Below are positions 42,761 through 51,858 of a stretch of DNA of 64,000 nt, one piece after another; the stretch's first letter is position 1; every line of letters begins with the position of its first letter. Origin of the DNA: Bradyrhizobium sp. CB1717. Its GTDB lineage: Bacteria; Pseudomonadota; Alphaproteobacteria; Rhizobiales; Xanthobacteraceae. The translations under genes were made by a program, and so were the position numbers. The stretch covers positions 5,394,001-5,458,000 of the forward strand of contig NZ_CP121666.1 in assembly GCF_029714325.1 (NCBI RefSeq), read 5' to 3'. Below the pieces are notes generated by a model. It worked only from the letters and a program-made list of their open reading frames with translations, was not told the DNA's origin and made no database searches.

Positions 42761-43351
42761 TCAGTACGGCGGCGCCTTGCGCGCCCGCTGCGCCTTGGCC
42801 GCCTCGATCCACCACGACAGATCATCGGCAAAGCGCGGGAACGCGCGTTCCAGCGCCTTGCCGCCCTCGCCGATCGGCTCGGCGTCCGCCGACAAGCTCT
42901 GCGCGATCGGGCCGACGCCGATGGTGCTCGACACCACCACCATGCCCATCTCCGACAGCGTGCCGTGCCAGGCGGTCGCGGCCCGCGCGCCCGAGAAGCG
43001 GCCGGCCGAATAGCTCACGATCGCGGCCGGGCGCCAGAACCATTCTTCCAGGAAGTGGTCGGTCAGGTTTTTCAATCCGGGCTGAATGCCCCAATTGTAT
43101 TCGCCGGTGACAAAGACAAAACCGTCGGCGCCGCGGATCTGCCCGGCCAGCTTCTCCAGTGCCTCGGGGGCGGCGCCCTTGGCATATTCCTTGTACATGC
43201 GGTCGAGCATAGGCAGGCCGATGGCCTTGGCGTCGATGAACTCGACGTCCTCGCCGCGACTGCGCAGGCGATCGATGACGAAATTCGCAAGGCGGATGCC
43301 CATGCGGTCGGAGCGGTAGGAACCGTAGAGGACGAGGATGCGATTGCTCAT
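42761..43351 (-). CDS. NADPH-dependent FMN reductase-family protein, 196 aa
   Basis: A flavodoxin-fold reductase with the phosphate-binding loop LYGSYRSDRMGIRLANFV near residues 6-23, the flavin strand VFVTGEYNWGIQPGLKNLTD (GEYN motif at about 84-87) and a C-terminal helical region. It reduces FMN or quinones with NADPH. It is divergent from nothing close and lies after the chemotaxis gene. The ATG at 43351 (MSNRILV) begins with the fold's first strand. Confidence 0.88.
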   Translation of the reverse strand: MSNRILVLYGSYRSDRMGIRLANFVIDRLRSRGEDVEFIDAKAIGLPMLDRMYKEYAKGAAPEALEKLAGQIRGADGFVFVTGEYNWGIQPGLKNLTDHFLEEWFWRPAAIVSYSAGRFSGARAATAWHGTLSEMGMVVVSSTIGVGPIAQSLSADAEPIGEGGKALERAFPRFADDLSWWIEAAKAQRARKAPPY

Positions 43352-43401
43352 GGGCGGCAAGCTAGCACGAAAGCAGGCGGCGCGCCGATCGATTTGTCGC
43401 G

Positions 43402-44349
43402 CTATCTTCCGCGTCCGCGGTCCAGCGTTTGCGACGGCGTCTCGCCGAATTGATCGCGGTAGCCTCTGGAGAAATCGCTGAGGTGCCAGAAACCGAAGGC
43501 GAGCGCGACAGCCTTGACGCTATCCGCCCCGGCAAGCAGCCGCTGACGCACCAGCCAGAGCCGGCGCAGGCGCAAATAGCGGTGCAGGCTCATGCCGCGA
43601 TAGCGGCGGACGACGTCGTGCATGGTGCGCACGGACAGGCCGAGCTTGCGCGCGATCTCCTCGCTGTAGATCGGCTGCGAGAGGTCCTCGGACAGCAGCG
43701 TGCGGATGTTCTGGAACATCTTGAACTGCCGCCCGTCGTTCGGCCGCACTGTCCATCGCGCGGCCACCAGATTGGCAAAGACGTTGTCGACGGCGCCGAA
43801 CAGGGACTCCTTCATCGCCATCCCCGTCAACGGAACCTGCGCGCGATCAATCGGCTCGGACGCAGCCGCCAGCACCTCCCGGACCACCTTCCGCAGCCGG
43901 AGCAGTGCCGGCATGGTGGTCTCGAAAATCTTGAAGCTGAACTGCGTCTCGGGCCAGCCGCGATCCTTCACCTCGGGGCGAAACACGATCGAGCCGATCT
44001 GCCTCTGCACTTCCTCGATGGTGTTGTAGGCAGCGCCGCTGCTGCCGATGACGACGACCGCGCGGTCGCGCTGCGCGCCATTGAAGCGAATGGGAACTTC
44101 GAGATCGTCCATCGCGAAACCGACCGCCGTGCAGTCGGCAACCAGCTGCGCGTCCGCCACGCGCGGAAACGTGCGCGTCACGTTCACGTCGCAGCCCGGC
44201 AGGCGCAAGATCACCTGCTCGGTCGCAATCCGTCGCACGAACGGCGTAAACTCGATGTTCAACCCGCGTATCGAACTGCGAAACTCGTCGACATCGGTGA
44301 AACGAAATATCTTTGGCGCCAATCCCGGCGCATCATCGTTGTTGCTCAT
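43402..44349 (-). CDS. AraC-family transcriptional regulator, 315 aa
   Basis: The C-terminal double HTH is seen from about residue 225 to the end (SEEIARKLGLSVRTMHDVVR with YRGMSLHRYLRLRRLWLVRQ and FGFWHLSDFSRGYRDQFGET). The long N-terminal domain resembles EutR-like or PuuR-like sensing parts but no ligand is known. ATG 44349 is used; a TTG two codons earlier is possible. It is not near an obvious target operon. Confidence 0.88.
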   Translation of the reverse strand: MSNNDDAPGLAPKIFRFTDVDEFRSSIRGLNIEFTPFVRRIATEQVILRLPGCDVNVTRTFPRVADAQLVADCTAVGFAMDDLEVPIRFNGAQRDRAVVVIGSSGAAYNTIEEVQRQIGSIVFRPEVKDRGWPETQFSFKIFETTMPALLRLRKVVREVLAAASEPIDRAQVPLTGMAMKESLFGAVDNVFANLVAARWTVRPNDGRQFKMFQNIRTLLSEDLSQPIYSEEIARKLGLSVRTMHDVVRRYRGMSLHRYLRLRRLWLVRQRLLAGADSVKAVALAFGFWHLSDFSRGYRDQFGETPSQTLDRGRGR

Positions 44350-44355
44350 GACCAA

Positions 44356-44700
44356 TGAAAAACCGCGTCGGAAAATGACGCGTAGCCGGCAATCGTGCCG
44401 ATCTGGATTCCCCTTTCAGCGGCGGCCGTCAGATCGAATGAATCATCCTAGCCCGTCCTGGCCAATTGGCGAGGGTCCAATGCAAAGGACAAGCTGACGG
44501 TTCGCGTCCTGCCGAATTTCGATAGCGTTTCCAGCTCGGCAGGCGGTGCAGAGATACCAAGGGAGGCTTGCCTAGAATCCAAGCTCACGGCGCGGCCGCT
44601 CTCTGGAGTTCCGATCGGACTGTCCAGCAAGTCATGTTGAACGATGACCACCAACGCCTCGTCACGTCCTGCCGGGCAAGGATGGCGCTGCCATCCGATG
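44356..44700. other. Intergenic region without a recognised gene
   Basis: Upstream of the AraC gene. Short open frames occur on both strands (for example at 44448-44654 minus), but none has a convincing start site or conserved-looking sequence. I see no repeat or hairpin of note. Confidence 0.4.
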
Positions 44701-44904
44701 CTAGTGCGTGGCCCGGTATTTGGCGCGGCGGGGAATCGAGTTGCAGGCCAGACCTTCGGCCAGCAGCTTCATGTCCTCGCGTTTGCCGCTCCGGATCAGC
44801 CGCCCGAACTCGTCGGATGTGAAAGGAAGACTGGGATCATCATCGATTGGACGCCGCACTCGCGGGCCGAACAACCGTCGCACCAGGCTAGCCAGCCGCC
44901 GCAT
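44701..44904 (-). CDS. Small hypothetical protein, 67 aa, tentative
   Basis: MRRLASLVRRLFGPRVRRPI with FTSDEFGRLIRSGKREDM reads as a plausible small basic protein, and GAGGGA lies about 8 bases before the ATG. There is no recognised family, and the plus strand is also open here. Treat as low confidence. Confidence 0.4.
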   Translation of the reverse strand: MRRLASLVRRLFGPRVRRPIDDDPSLPFTSDEFGRLIRSGKREDMKLLAEGLACNSIPRRAKYRATH

Positions 44905-45040
44905 ATCAATTCCCTCGCGCCAGCAACAAACCTTTCAGTCTGCACATTGTTCCTCCTGCACGATCGAGATTGCAAGAGGCGGCATGGACTCCGCACCAAA
45001 AATTTCGATGAGAGAATAATCTCCTCCGCACAAGTCTGCG

Positions 45041-45718
45041 TCAGTCGGCAAAGCCCACGTAACGCACGAACTCATCGTTGTGCTCGCGGTCTGAGCGAAC
45101 CGCGTTCGCGGCAAAGCGGTCGTCGGGATAGCCCATCGCGACGCAGGTCATGATGACCTCGTCGTCCGGAATATCAGCGACCTCGCGCACGATGTCGGAG
45201 CGCATGATGCCCTGCCCGTTGATGACGGAGCCGAGGCCGCGGTCCCAGGCTGCGAGCACGATGCCGTAGCAGAGCGCGCCGAGATCGAAATGGCAGACCG
45301 CGCCGGGATCGAGCACGCGGTCATAGGTCAGCACCAGCGAGACCGGCGCGTCGAACTGGCGGAAGCCGCGCAGCACCCAGTCCTGGCGCATCGGCTTGTC
45401 GTCGCGCGCAATCCCCATCGCGCCGAACAGCTTCTTGGCGATGTCGACCTGCCGCGAGCGATGCACGCCCTGATACTCGCCGTGGCTGACGATGTCGCGC
45501 TTGACCTTGGCGCCACCGATCATCTCCTCCATGTTGCGGCGGCGTACTTCTTCGAGCGGACGCCCCGTGAGCACGTGAACGTGCCAGGGCTGGGTGTTCA
45601 TCGACGACGGCGCGCGCTTGGCGCTCTCGATGATCGCCTCGATCACCGCGCGCGGCACCGGCTCGTTCCTGAAACCGCGCACGCTGCGGCGCGACTGGAT
45701 CAGCGTCTCGAATTCCAC
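45041..45718 (-). CDS. Nitroreductase-family flavoprotein, 225 aa
   Basis: The nitroreductase fold is visible: IQSRRSVRGFRNEPVPRAVI (the FMN-binding SRRS site), KRAPSSMNTQPWHVHVLTGR, and GALCYGIVLAAWDRGLGSVI with the C-terminal MTCVAMGYPDD. It binds FMN and uses NAD(P)H to reduce nitroaromatics, quinones or enones; the substrate is not defined by sequence. It is divergent from the alpha/beta hydrolase gene, 117 bp apart. Confidence 0.92.
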   Translation of the reverse strand: MEFETLIQSRRSVRGFRNEPVPRAVIEAIIESAKRAPSSMNTQPWHVHVLTGRPLEEVRRRNMEEMIGGAKVKRDIVSHGEYQGVHRSRQVDIAKKLFGAMGIARDDKPMRQDWVLRGFRQFDAPVSLVLTYDRVLDPGAVCHFDLGALCYGIVLAAWDRGLGSVINGQGIMRSDIVREVADIPDDEVIMTCVAMGYPDDRFAANAVRSDREHNDEFVRYVGFAD

Positions 45719-45834
45719 TCCTTGGCCTCCCTACCCGTTCATCCCTGCGCATCACAACACGTGGCCGGTTGCCGATGCGGCGCGCAAAATCTATGCTAAC
45801 CCGCAAGCAAGACCAAGAACCCTGTGAGGACCTC

Positions 45835-46797
45835 ATGCCCACGCCGCTCGATCCCGTCATCGCCCAGATCATTCCGCTCATGCCGATGCGCGATCCCGCG
45901 GTCATGACGCCACAGAGCGCCCGCGATTCCTTGCGCGCACTGGCTGCTTCGCGCGCCGCAATCCCGCCGCCGCCGGTCGATCGTGTACAGGATATCAAGG
46001 TGAACGGCGGCGCGGGCCTGCTCGATGCACGGGTCTACCGGGTCGGCACCACGCCGGCACCGACCGTGGTGTTCTTCCACGGCGGCGGCTGGGTCGCGGG
46101 CGATCTCGAGACCCATGACCGACAAGCGCGCAATCTCGCGATCGAGACCGGCGCGGTCGTCGTCTCCGTCGATTATCGCCGTCCGCCGGAGACGCGCTTT
46201 CCCGGCGCCTTCGAAGATGCCTTTGCCGCGGTGCGCGACGTATTTAGCCGTGTCGCGGAATTTGGCGGCGACGCCAAACGTTTCGGCGTTGCCGGCGACA
46301 GCGCCGGCGGCAATCTCGCGGCGACAACGGCGATCGCCTGCCGCGATGCCGGCATCAAACTCGCCGCGCAACTGCTGGTCTATCCCGTGACCGACGTCGT
46401 CGGGGCTTACGCCGATGCGGGCGAGAATGCGCGCTTTCCCTCACGTGCCGAGAATGCCGAAGGCTACTTCCTCACGCGCGCCACGATGGAATGGTTTTGC
46501 GGCCACTATCTCGCCGATCCCGCTCACGCGAGCGACTGGCGCGTTTCGCCGCTGCGCGCGCCATCCCTCGCAGGCCTCGCGCCCGCGATCGTCACCACCG
46601 CCTGGTTCGATCCCCTGCGTGATGAGGGCACCGCCTATGCGCGGGCGCTCGAGGCCGCCGGCGTGCGGGTCAAGCATCACGAGGGGCCCGGCCTGATCCA
46701 TGGCTATTTCGGCATGGGCGACGCCTCGGACGTCGCGCGCACCGAGGCGCAGCGCGCGCGGGCCGATTTCAAGGCGCTGCTCGTGCGCGGCGTATAG
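45835..46797 (+). CDS. Alpha/beta hydrolase, hormone-sensitive lipase family, 320 aa
   Basis: The HSL-type oxyanion motif VVFFHGGGWVAGD (about residues 76-88), the nucleophile Ser in VAGDSAGGNLAAT, the acid Asp in ATTAWFDPLRDEG and the His in GPGLIHGYFGMG are all in order. It is an intracellular carboxylesterase or lipase-like enzyme; there is no signal peptide. ATG 45835 has TGAGGACCTC upstream. Confidence 0.92.
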   Translation: MPTPLDPVIAQIIPLMPMRDPAVMTPQSARDSLRALAASRAAIPPPPVDRVQDIKVNGGAGLLDARVYRVGTTPAPTVVFFHGGGWVAGDLETHDRQARNLAIETGAVVVSVDYRRPPETRFPGAFEDAFAAVRDVFSRVAEFGGDAKRFGVAGDSAGGNLAATTAIACRDAGIKLAAQLLVYPVTDVVGAYADAGENARFPSRAENAEGYFLTRATMEWFCGHYLADPAHASDWRVSPLRAPSLAGLAPAIVTTAWFDPLRDEGTAYARALEAAGVRVKHHEGPGLIHGYFGMGDASDVARTEAQRARADFKALLVRGV

Positions 46798-46821
46798 GGG
46801 ATGCGACGAAGCTCGTAGCCC

Positions 46822-46952
46822 GTAGCCCGGATGGAGCGAAGCGTAATCCGGGTTTCCAGCCACATGGGCGGTCGAGCGATCCGGTTGGTCTGGCCCCGGA
46901 TTACGCTATCGGCCGGCGCATCGCGCCGACCCGCTAGCTTCATCCGGGCTAC
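46822..46952. repeat. Paired REP element, TAGCCCGGATG family, copy 2
   Basis: The arms GTAGCCCGGATGGAGCGAAG and CATCCGGGCTAC enclose about 95 bp, with inner TAATCCGGG / CCCGGATTA arms. A partial extra copy of GTAGCCCG precedes it (46815-46822). It is intergenic. Confidence 0.8.
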
Positions 46953-46960
46953 GAGACTCG

Positions 46961-47419
46961 CTAGGCGCTCCGTGCCCGCTGCGCCGCCGTGTGCCCCCAG
47001 GCCTCGTCCCAGTCCTGGCCGGAGGCGTCGACCACGCGGCCATCGGCCTCGAAGAACTTGTTGGGCACCTGGAAGATCGCAAGGATCAGCGCCCCGTCCG
47101 GGCACCATGCGGCGTGCCGGCTGCCCGCCTCGCGCCAGATGAATTCGCCGGCCTTGCAGGTGATGCCCTGGGCGGGCCCCTCCTTGTCGACGAGCGCGCC
47201 CTCGATCACGTAGCTCTGCTCGATGCCGACATGCTCGTGATCGGGCAGCACCGATCCCGGCGCAAAGCGCATCAAGGCGGTCATCAGGCCGGTGCCGCGA
47301 TCGAACAGCAAGGTCTTGGCCTCGCAGCCGGGAAAGCGCGTCTTCTGCCATTCCATGGCCTGAGGTTGAACCAGATGGGAATGCCGGTCGGCGGTCTGCG
47401 GGCTCGTCACGGCGTCCAT
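46961..47419 (-). CDS. Cupin-domain protein (ChrR-like cupin), 152 aa
   Basis: The cupin barrel has the two metal motifs: VLPDHEHVGIEQSYVIEGAL (H-x-H and a Glu, about residues 58-77) and EFIWREAGSRHAAWCPDGAL with the second His. Length and motifs suit the anti-ECFsigma ChrR-type cupin, but no zinc-finger N-terminal part or sigma gene is present, so it is probably a stand-alone metal cupin. The ATG at 47419 lies about 13 bases after GGAG. Confidence 0.82.
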   Translation of the reverse strand: MDAVTSPQTADRHSHLVQPQAMEWQKTRFPGCEAKTLLFDRGTGLMTALMRFAPGSVLPDHEHVGIEQSYVIEGALVDKEGPAQGITCKAGEFIWREAGSRHAAWCPDGALILAIFQVPNKFFEADGRVVDASGQDWDEAWGHTAAQRARSA

Positions 47420-47665
47420 GGCAACGCTCCGTTCCTGCTGCAATGGAATGAGCCTAGCAGGTTCGCACCGCGCGGTCAGCGCGCAGTGCAGCAAGCAGCT
47501 GGCAAGAACCCCAAAGCAGCCCCGCCGCCGTGCGCGTCAAAGCGAGACTCATTCATCGCACGCCGAAAATATCCGCACACCACAACCGGGCAACGCCGAT
47601 CCTGCTTGATTGCGCCACGATTCCCGGCTCCAATCCGCAAGCCATTTCTGGTTTAGGAGACACCC

Positions 47666-47914
47666 ATGATGAAGCGAATCTTCCTGGCTGCGATCGTTGC
47701 CACCTTTGCAGCGGGCTCGGCCTTCGCGGAGGACACCTGCGAGAGCAAGGCGGTCGGCAAGGACGGCAAGCCGCTGGCCGGCGCCGCCAAGACCTCGTTC
47801 CTGAAGAAGTGCAAGGCCGACGCCTGCGCGCCCAAGGCCGTCAGCGCCGACGGCAAGCCGCTCGCCGGCGCCGCCAAGAACAGCTTCATGAAGAAGTGCG
47901 AAGTCGGCGCTTAA
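47666..47914 (+). CDS. PsiF-type repeat secreted protein, 82 aa
   Basis: A signal peptide (MMKRIFLAAIVATFAAGSAF) is followed by two similar repeats of about 28 residues: SKAVGKDGKPLAGAAKTSFL-KKC and PKAVSADGKPLAGAAKNSFM-KKC. This is the PsiF-repeat pattern (phosphate-starvation-inducible protein in E. coli). The mature protein is about 60 residues with conserved cysteines. Periplasmic location is likely; function is not defined. Confidence 0.85.
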   Translation: MMKRIFLAAIVATFAAGSAFAEDTCESKAVGKDGKPLAGAAKTSFLKKCKADACAPKAVSADGKPLAGAAKNSFMKKCEVGA

Positions 47915-47936
47915 GCGCGCCGCGATGCCTCGGTCC

Positions 47937-47960
47937 CCTCGCCCCGCAAGCGGGGCGAGG
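47937..47960. terminator. Terminator-like hairpin between convergent genes
   Basis: CCTCGCCCCGC and GCGGGGCGAGG form a perfect 11-bp stem with a 2-base AA loop between the PsiF-type gene and the convergent metallo-hydrolase gene. There is no T-run, so it may act as a bidirectional barrier. Confidence 0.55.
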
Positions 47961-47970
47961 TGAAGCGCCA

Positions 47971-48846
47971 TCACTCCCGCCTGAACCGATAATCGAACGC
48001 CCCATCCAGCGGCCTGATCAGCCCCACCGTTGGCGCCGGAAAATGGATCGGCAGGATCAGCGTGTCCGTATCCGCAACGGACGCAAAGAACTTCCGCCGC
48101 GACACAGCTGATTGTTTTGCATCCCAATCCGGCATTGCCGACCAGTCCGGCTCGCGGCACTGGATCTGGTGGTGCATGAGATCGCCGGCGACCACCGCAC
48201 GCTGGCCCTTCGAAGAGATATTCACGCAGCAATGGCAGGGCGAATGCCCCGGCGTCGGCGTCAGTGTGACCGTATCATCCAGCGCGTAGTCGTCATCCAC
48301 CAGCAATGCCTGCCCGGCTTCGACGATCGGCAGGCAATTATCACGGAAGACCGTGCCGGGCGGATTGTTGCCCTTGGCGTGCTCGGCCTCCCAGGCAGCG
48401 TACTCCCCCTTGTGAAAGACGTATTTTGCGTTTGGGAACGTCGGCACCCAGCGGCCGTCGCGCAAGGTCGTGTTCCAGCCGGTGTGGTCGATGTGCAGAT
48501 GCGTGCAGAACACATAATCGATCTGCTCGAAGCCGACGCCGAGCGCGAACAATTCGTTGCGCCAGCGCTCCTTGCCGGGAAAATCGAACGGCGGCGGATG
48601 ACCCTTGTCTTCGCCTGTGCAGGTGTCGACCAGGATGGTGTAGCGCGGCGTGCGCACGACGAAGGTCTGGTAGGTGATGACCATCATGCCGCGCGCGACA
48701 TCGAACACCTCCGGCTCCATCGTCGGCAGATGACGCCTGAACACGCCGTCGTCATAAGCCGGAAAAAAATCTTGCGGCCGCCGCCAGGGGCCCTCCCGCT
48801 CGATCACCGCATCGATGGTGATGTCCCCGATCCTGAGCTGCTTCAC
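47971..48846 (-). CDS. Metallo-beta-lactamase-fold hydrolase, 291 aa
   Basis: The zinc motif THLHIDHTG (H-x-H-x-D-H) occurs near residue 117. Later zinc ligands are PGHSPCHCCV (His) and AGDLMHH (Asp/His), and the end has IHFPAPTVG. The fold serves lactonases, glyoxalases and many others, so no reaction can be assigned. It has no signal peptide. GTG 48846 has GGAGG 6 bases upstream; upstream ATGs in the open frame have no such site. Confidence 0.88.
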   Translation of the reverse strand: MKQLRIGDITIDAVIEREGPWRRPQDFFPAYDDGVFRRHLPTMEPEVFDVARGMMVITYQTFVVRTPRYTILVDTCTGEDKGHPPPFDFPGKERWRNELFALGVGFEQIDYVFCTHLHIDHTGWNTTLRDGRWVPTFPNAKYVFHKGEYAAWEAEHAKGNNPPGTVFRDNCLPIVEAGQALLVDDDYALDDTVTLTPTPGHSPCHCCVNISSKGQRAVVAGDLMHHQIQCREPDWSAMPDWDAKQSAVSRRKFFASVADTDTLILPIHFPAPTVGLIRPLDGAFDYRFRRE

Positions 48847-49101
48847 GCGCCCTCCCCTGATTTTCTCCAGCGTAGCGAACGAGTTCGCAGCGTTCAACAC
48901 ACACGGGCGTGTACTTGCGTTGACGAGTTCCCATAGCTCGCGCGACAGAGCTCCAATTGGAGTCTTGCGACAGCATTCACACAGCGACGCAGATGCGTCG
49001 CCTTGGCGTCACACGCGCGTCGTCGGCCACGCTCGATAATCTCTGCGCCATTCCAGATTGATCGCGCACAGGTTGCGCAACAAAAAGCACGGGGCATTCA
49101 C

Positions 49102-51309
49102 GTGAAAAAGCTCTTCTCCCTGATCTCTTCGTTATCGCTCGCCGCAACGCTGACTGGCGTTGCAGCGACAGCGCACGCCGATCAGGATGACAGCGGCCGC
49201 GGTTTCGACAATGTCCGTGATCGCGACCATGATCGGGGCCATCACCACGGCCGCAGATCGCCGGTGGTCCTCATCTCGCTCGACGGCGCAAAACCCGACT
49301 TCATCCGGCAATTCATCGAGGAAGGCGTACTGCCGCGCGATGGCGGACTGGCGCGGCTGAGCCGCCATGGCGCTGTGGCGTTGCAGAACATCACGGCCTC
49401 GCCCTCGCTCACCGCGGTCTCCCATATCGAGATCGCCACCGGCTCGACCGCCGTTCACAACGACATCCCCTCCAACACCTTCCAGGCGATCGTCGGCCCG
49501 ATCACATCGAGCCTCAGCGGCTTTGCGGCGCCGATCGGCGGCTATCGCGAGAGCCCGCTTGGGCCCTCGCCGCGGCCGTCGGCGCTGCCGCTGTGGGTGC
49601 AGCTGCGTCAGCAGGGCAAGAAAGTGGTCACCGCGACGTGGCCGGGCGGCGACGGCGCCGACATCTCGATCAACGGCACCGTGGTGCAGCCGGCCCAACC
49701 GATCCGCGTCACCGACTACACCGTGCCGTTCGGTGCGTTCGGCGGGCTCAGCGCGCAGGGCTTTTCGCTGACGCAGACGAACTTCGCGCCCGATCCGGCG
49801 GTGGCCGCGGCTCTGCAGGCGGCCGGCCGCTTCTCGTTCAGCCCGGTGCTGGCAACGCCCACGCCGATCGAGACGTTCTCGTGCGCCTCGGTGCAGACCG
49901 CGACCTGCACCAGCACGGCCACGCAGGACCTCAAATACGCGATCCGGGTGGCAGCGCTCGACACCACCAACGACAACAAGGTGAACTACGACACCCTCGT
50001 GTTCTTCGACGCCACGCGCGGCATCACGGCCGGGCCGTTCAAGCCGCCGGCGACTGGACCTGCCTATGCCAAGCTCGGCGGCGAGAACGCGCCGTTCTTC
50101 TTCGAGGGCAGCGGCGCCAGGGTCGGGGCCGCCTACTTCGTCTCGCAGCTCGCGCCCGATCTGTCCGTGGTGCGCTTTGCCCGCTACGGCGCCAATTACA
50201 TCCCGCGCAATACGCCCGTGCTGGCCGACGTCGACGACATCAACAACAGCATCGGGTTCTGGCGCCCGCAGGCCGACTTCCGCATTCCGGAGCGCCTCAG
50301 CCCGGGCTTCACTGATTTCCCCGACATCGAGATCGAGGCGATGTACGAGGACATGGTCAAGACCTTTGTGCGTTACCAGGCCGACATCGGCGAGCGCGCG
50401 ATCAAGAACCATCCCGACGCCGATCTGGTGATGATCTATATCGAGCAGCCGGACGGCTCCGAGCATCAGTTCCTGCTCACCGATCCCCGCCAGGGCACCA
50501 ATCCGAAGGACCCGAGCTCGGTCGGCGCCGGCCAAGACGCCGCCAAGGTCGCGCGCTACAAATCGTACATCCGCTTCGCCTATCAGACCGCCGACAAGGC
50601 GGTGAAGCAGATCGCTGAGGCGGCGGGGCCGGACAGCAACATCATCGTGGTGTCGGACCACGGCTTCGCCCCGTTCCACACCTCGGTCAGCATGACCAAC
50701 ATCCTGAAGAATGCCGGCATCGACACCAGCAAGCTGGCGATCCGCACCTCGGGTCCGGCGGTCAACATCTACGTCAACCTGCAGCAGCGCGAGTCCGGCG
50801 GCACCGTCGACCCCGCAACCTACACGGCGCTGGTCACGCAGATCACCGACGCGGTGAAGAATGCGGTCGATCCCAATCCCAAATTCAACTTCTCGCTCGA
50901 GGGCGGACGACTCTTCGCCGTGGTCGAGACCCGTCCGCTCCAGTGCGAGGCCGGCATCGGGCAATGCACCAGCAAGACCATCGGCCAGGATTTCGGCGAC
51001 GTGTTCGCGCTGATGGCTCCGGGCTACAATTTCGACGGCATCCAGAACCCCGGCGTCGCCCGCCTCGGCGATGCGCCGTTCAACGCCGCGACGACCACGC
51101 TGTCGATGCCGAATTTCTACGGCGCCCACGGCCACGATCCAAAGCTGCCGGTGATGAGCGCGACTTTCATCGCCGCCGGCCCCCAGATCCGCAACAACAC
51201 GACGATCCATCGTATGCGCAACCTCGACGTGGCGCCGACCATCATGCAACTCCTGGGCGTCCGGCCGCACCAGGTCGATGGCGAGGTGCTGCGCGAGATC
51301 TTGCGGTAG
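49102..51309 (+). CDS. Secreted type I phosphodiesterase / nucleotide pyrophosphatase-family protein, 735 aa
   Basis: A signal peptide (KKLFSLISSLSLAATLTGVA, ending near AHA) is followed by an Asp/His/Arg-rich stretch and then the alkaline-phosphatase-superfamily core: VVLISLDGAKPDF (metal Asp), ITASPSLTAVSHIEIATGS with the nucleophile Thr/Ser region, LVMIYIEQPDGSEHQF (Asp, His) and IIVVSDHGFAPFH, then GAHGHDPKLPVM. The usual length is near 450 aa; a large insert sits at about residues 170-330. It is a periplasmic or exported phosphoesterase. GTG 49102 is the best start although its ribosome binding site is weak. Confidence 0.85.
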   Translation: MKKLFSLISSLSLAATLTGVAATAHADQDDSGRGFDNVRDRDHDRGHHHGRRSPVVLISLDGAKPDFIRQFIEEGVLPRDGGLARLSRHGAVALQNITASPSLTAVSHIEIATGSTAVHNDIPSNTFQAIVGPITSSLSGFAAPIGGYRESPLGPSPRPSALPLWVQLRQQGKKVVTATWPGGDGADISINGTVVQPAQPIRVTDYTVPFGAFGGLSAQGFSLTQTNFAPDPAVAAALQAAGRFSFSPVLATPTPIETFSCASVQTATCTSTATQDLKYAIRVAALDTTNDNKVNYDTLVFFDATRGITAGPFKPPATGPAYAKLGGENAPFFFEGSGARVGAAYFVSQLAPDLSVVRFARYGANYIPRNTPVLADVDDINNSIGFWRPQADFRIPERLSPGFTDFPDIEIEAMYEDMVKTFVRYQADIGERAIKNHPDADLVMIYIEQPDGSEHQFLLTDPRQGTNPKDPSSVGAGQDAAKVARYKSYIRFAYQTADKAVKQIAEAAGPDSNIIVVSDHGFAPFHTSVSMTNILKNAGIDTSKLAIRTSGPAVNIYVNLQQRESGGTVDPATYTALVTQITDAVKNAVDPNPKFNFSLEGGRLFAVVETRPLQCEAGIGQCTSKTIGQDFGDVFALMAPGYNFDGIQNPGVARLGDAPFNAATTTLSMPNFYGAHGHDPKLPVMSATFIAAGPQIRNNTTIHRMRNLDVAPTIMQLLGVRPHQVDGEVLREILR

Positions 51310-51858
51310 CTGAATAACGGCCGCACGGGATGGGCGCCGATCAGCGCCCATCCCGCATGTCCATGTCCGTCCACGTCACGGCGTTCGCTCCGGTCGACGC
51401 GAGCAGATCGGCGAAATACAACCGCCGGGCCGGTGGCATTAATTTTTGTTTATGTATGATTTAATTCACAGCGCTTTTTCCAGTTTGGCTGTAAAATGCG
51501 GCTGCGCAACGCGGTGGTTCTCGGGCCTCCTGTTTCGCGGTCGAATTGCTGAAACTGATTTTGGCTCCATGCAGATTGGCCAAAGGCCGCCAGGCTCAGG
51601 CCCACTACCCGTTTCGGGGCGCGCGTTTCCCAAAGGTTCGCTGCCCTTGCGCACCAGGAAGACACGACGACCTGGTCTCGTCTGACATGGCACTCACCGG
51701 GCGGGAGGTTTGCTGTAGATGATCTGGGGGCCGCGTCATTCAGCGAAATGTCGGCGTACGCGTAAGCGGGCGTTGACTTTGTTTGGAGCGCAAGGTGCCC
51801 GGCAGACGCTATCAACGCCACGGTCTGCTATCCTGCCCCGGTTCTGCCAAGTAGCGGG
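51310..51858. other. Intergenic region, AT-rich in part, no gene seen
   Basis: This is the longest gene-free stretch of the window. Around 51435-51480 it is notably AT-rich (TTAATTTTTGTTTATGTATG), which stands out in this GC-rich sequence and could hold a promoter or a recently gained junction. Open frames here (for example 51450-51821 minus) lack coding character. Confidence 0.45.

Noticed and set aside
49132..51351. 739-residue open frame antisense to the phosphodiesterase gene
   Set aside because: It mirrors the codon pattern of the plus-strand gene, has no family motif, and is Arg/Gly/Val-rich as expected of antisense frames in GC-rich DNA.
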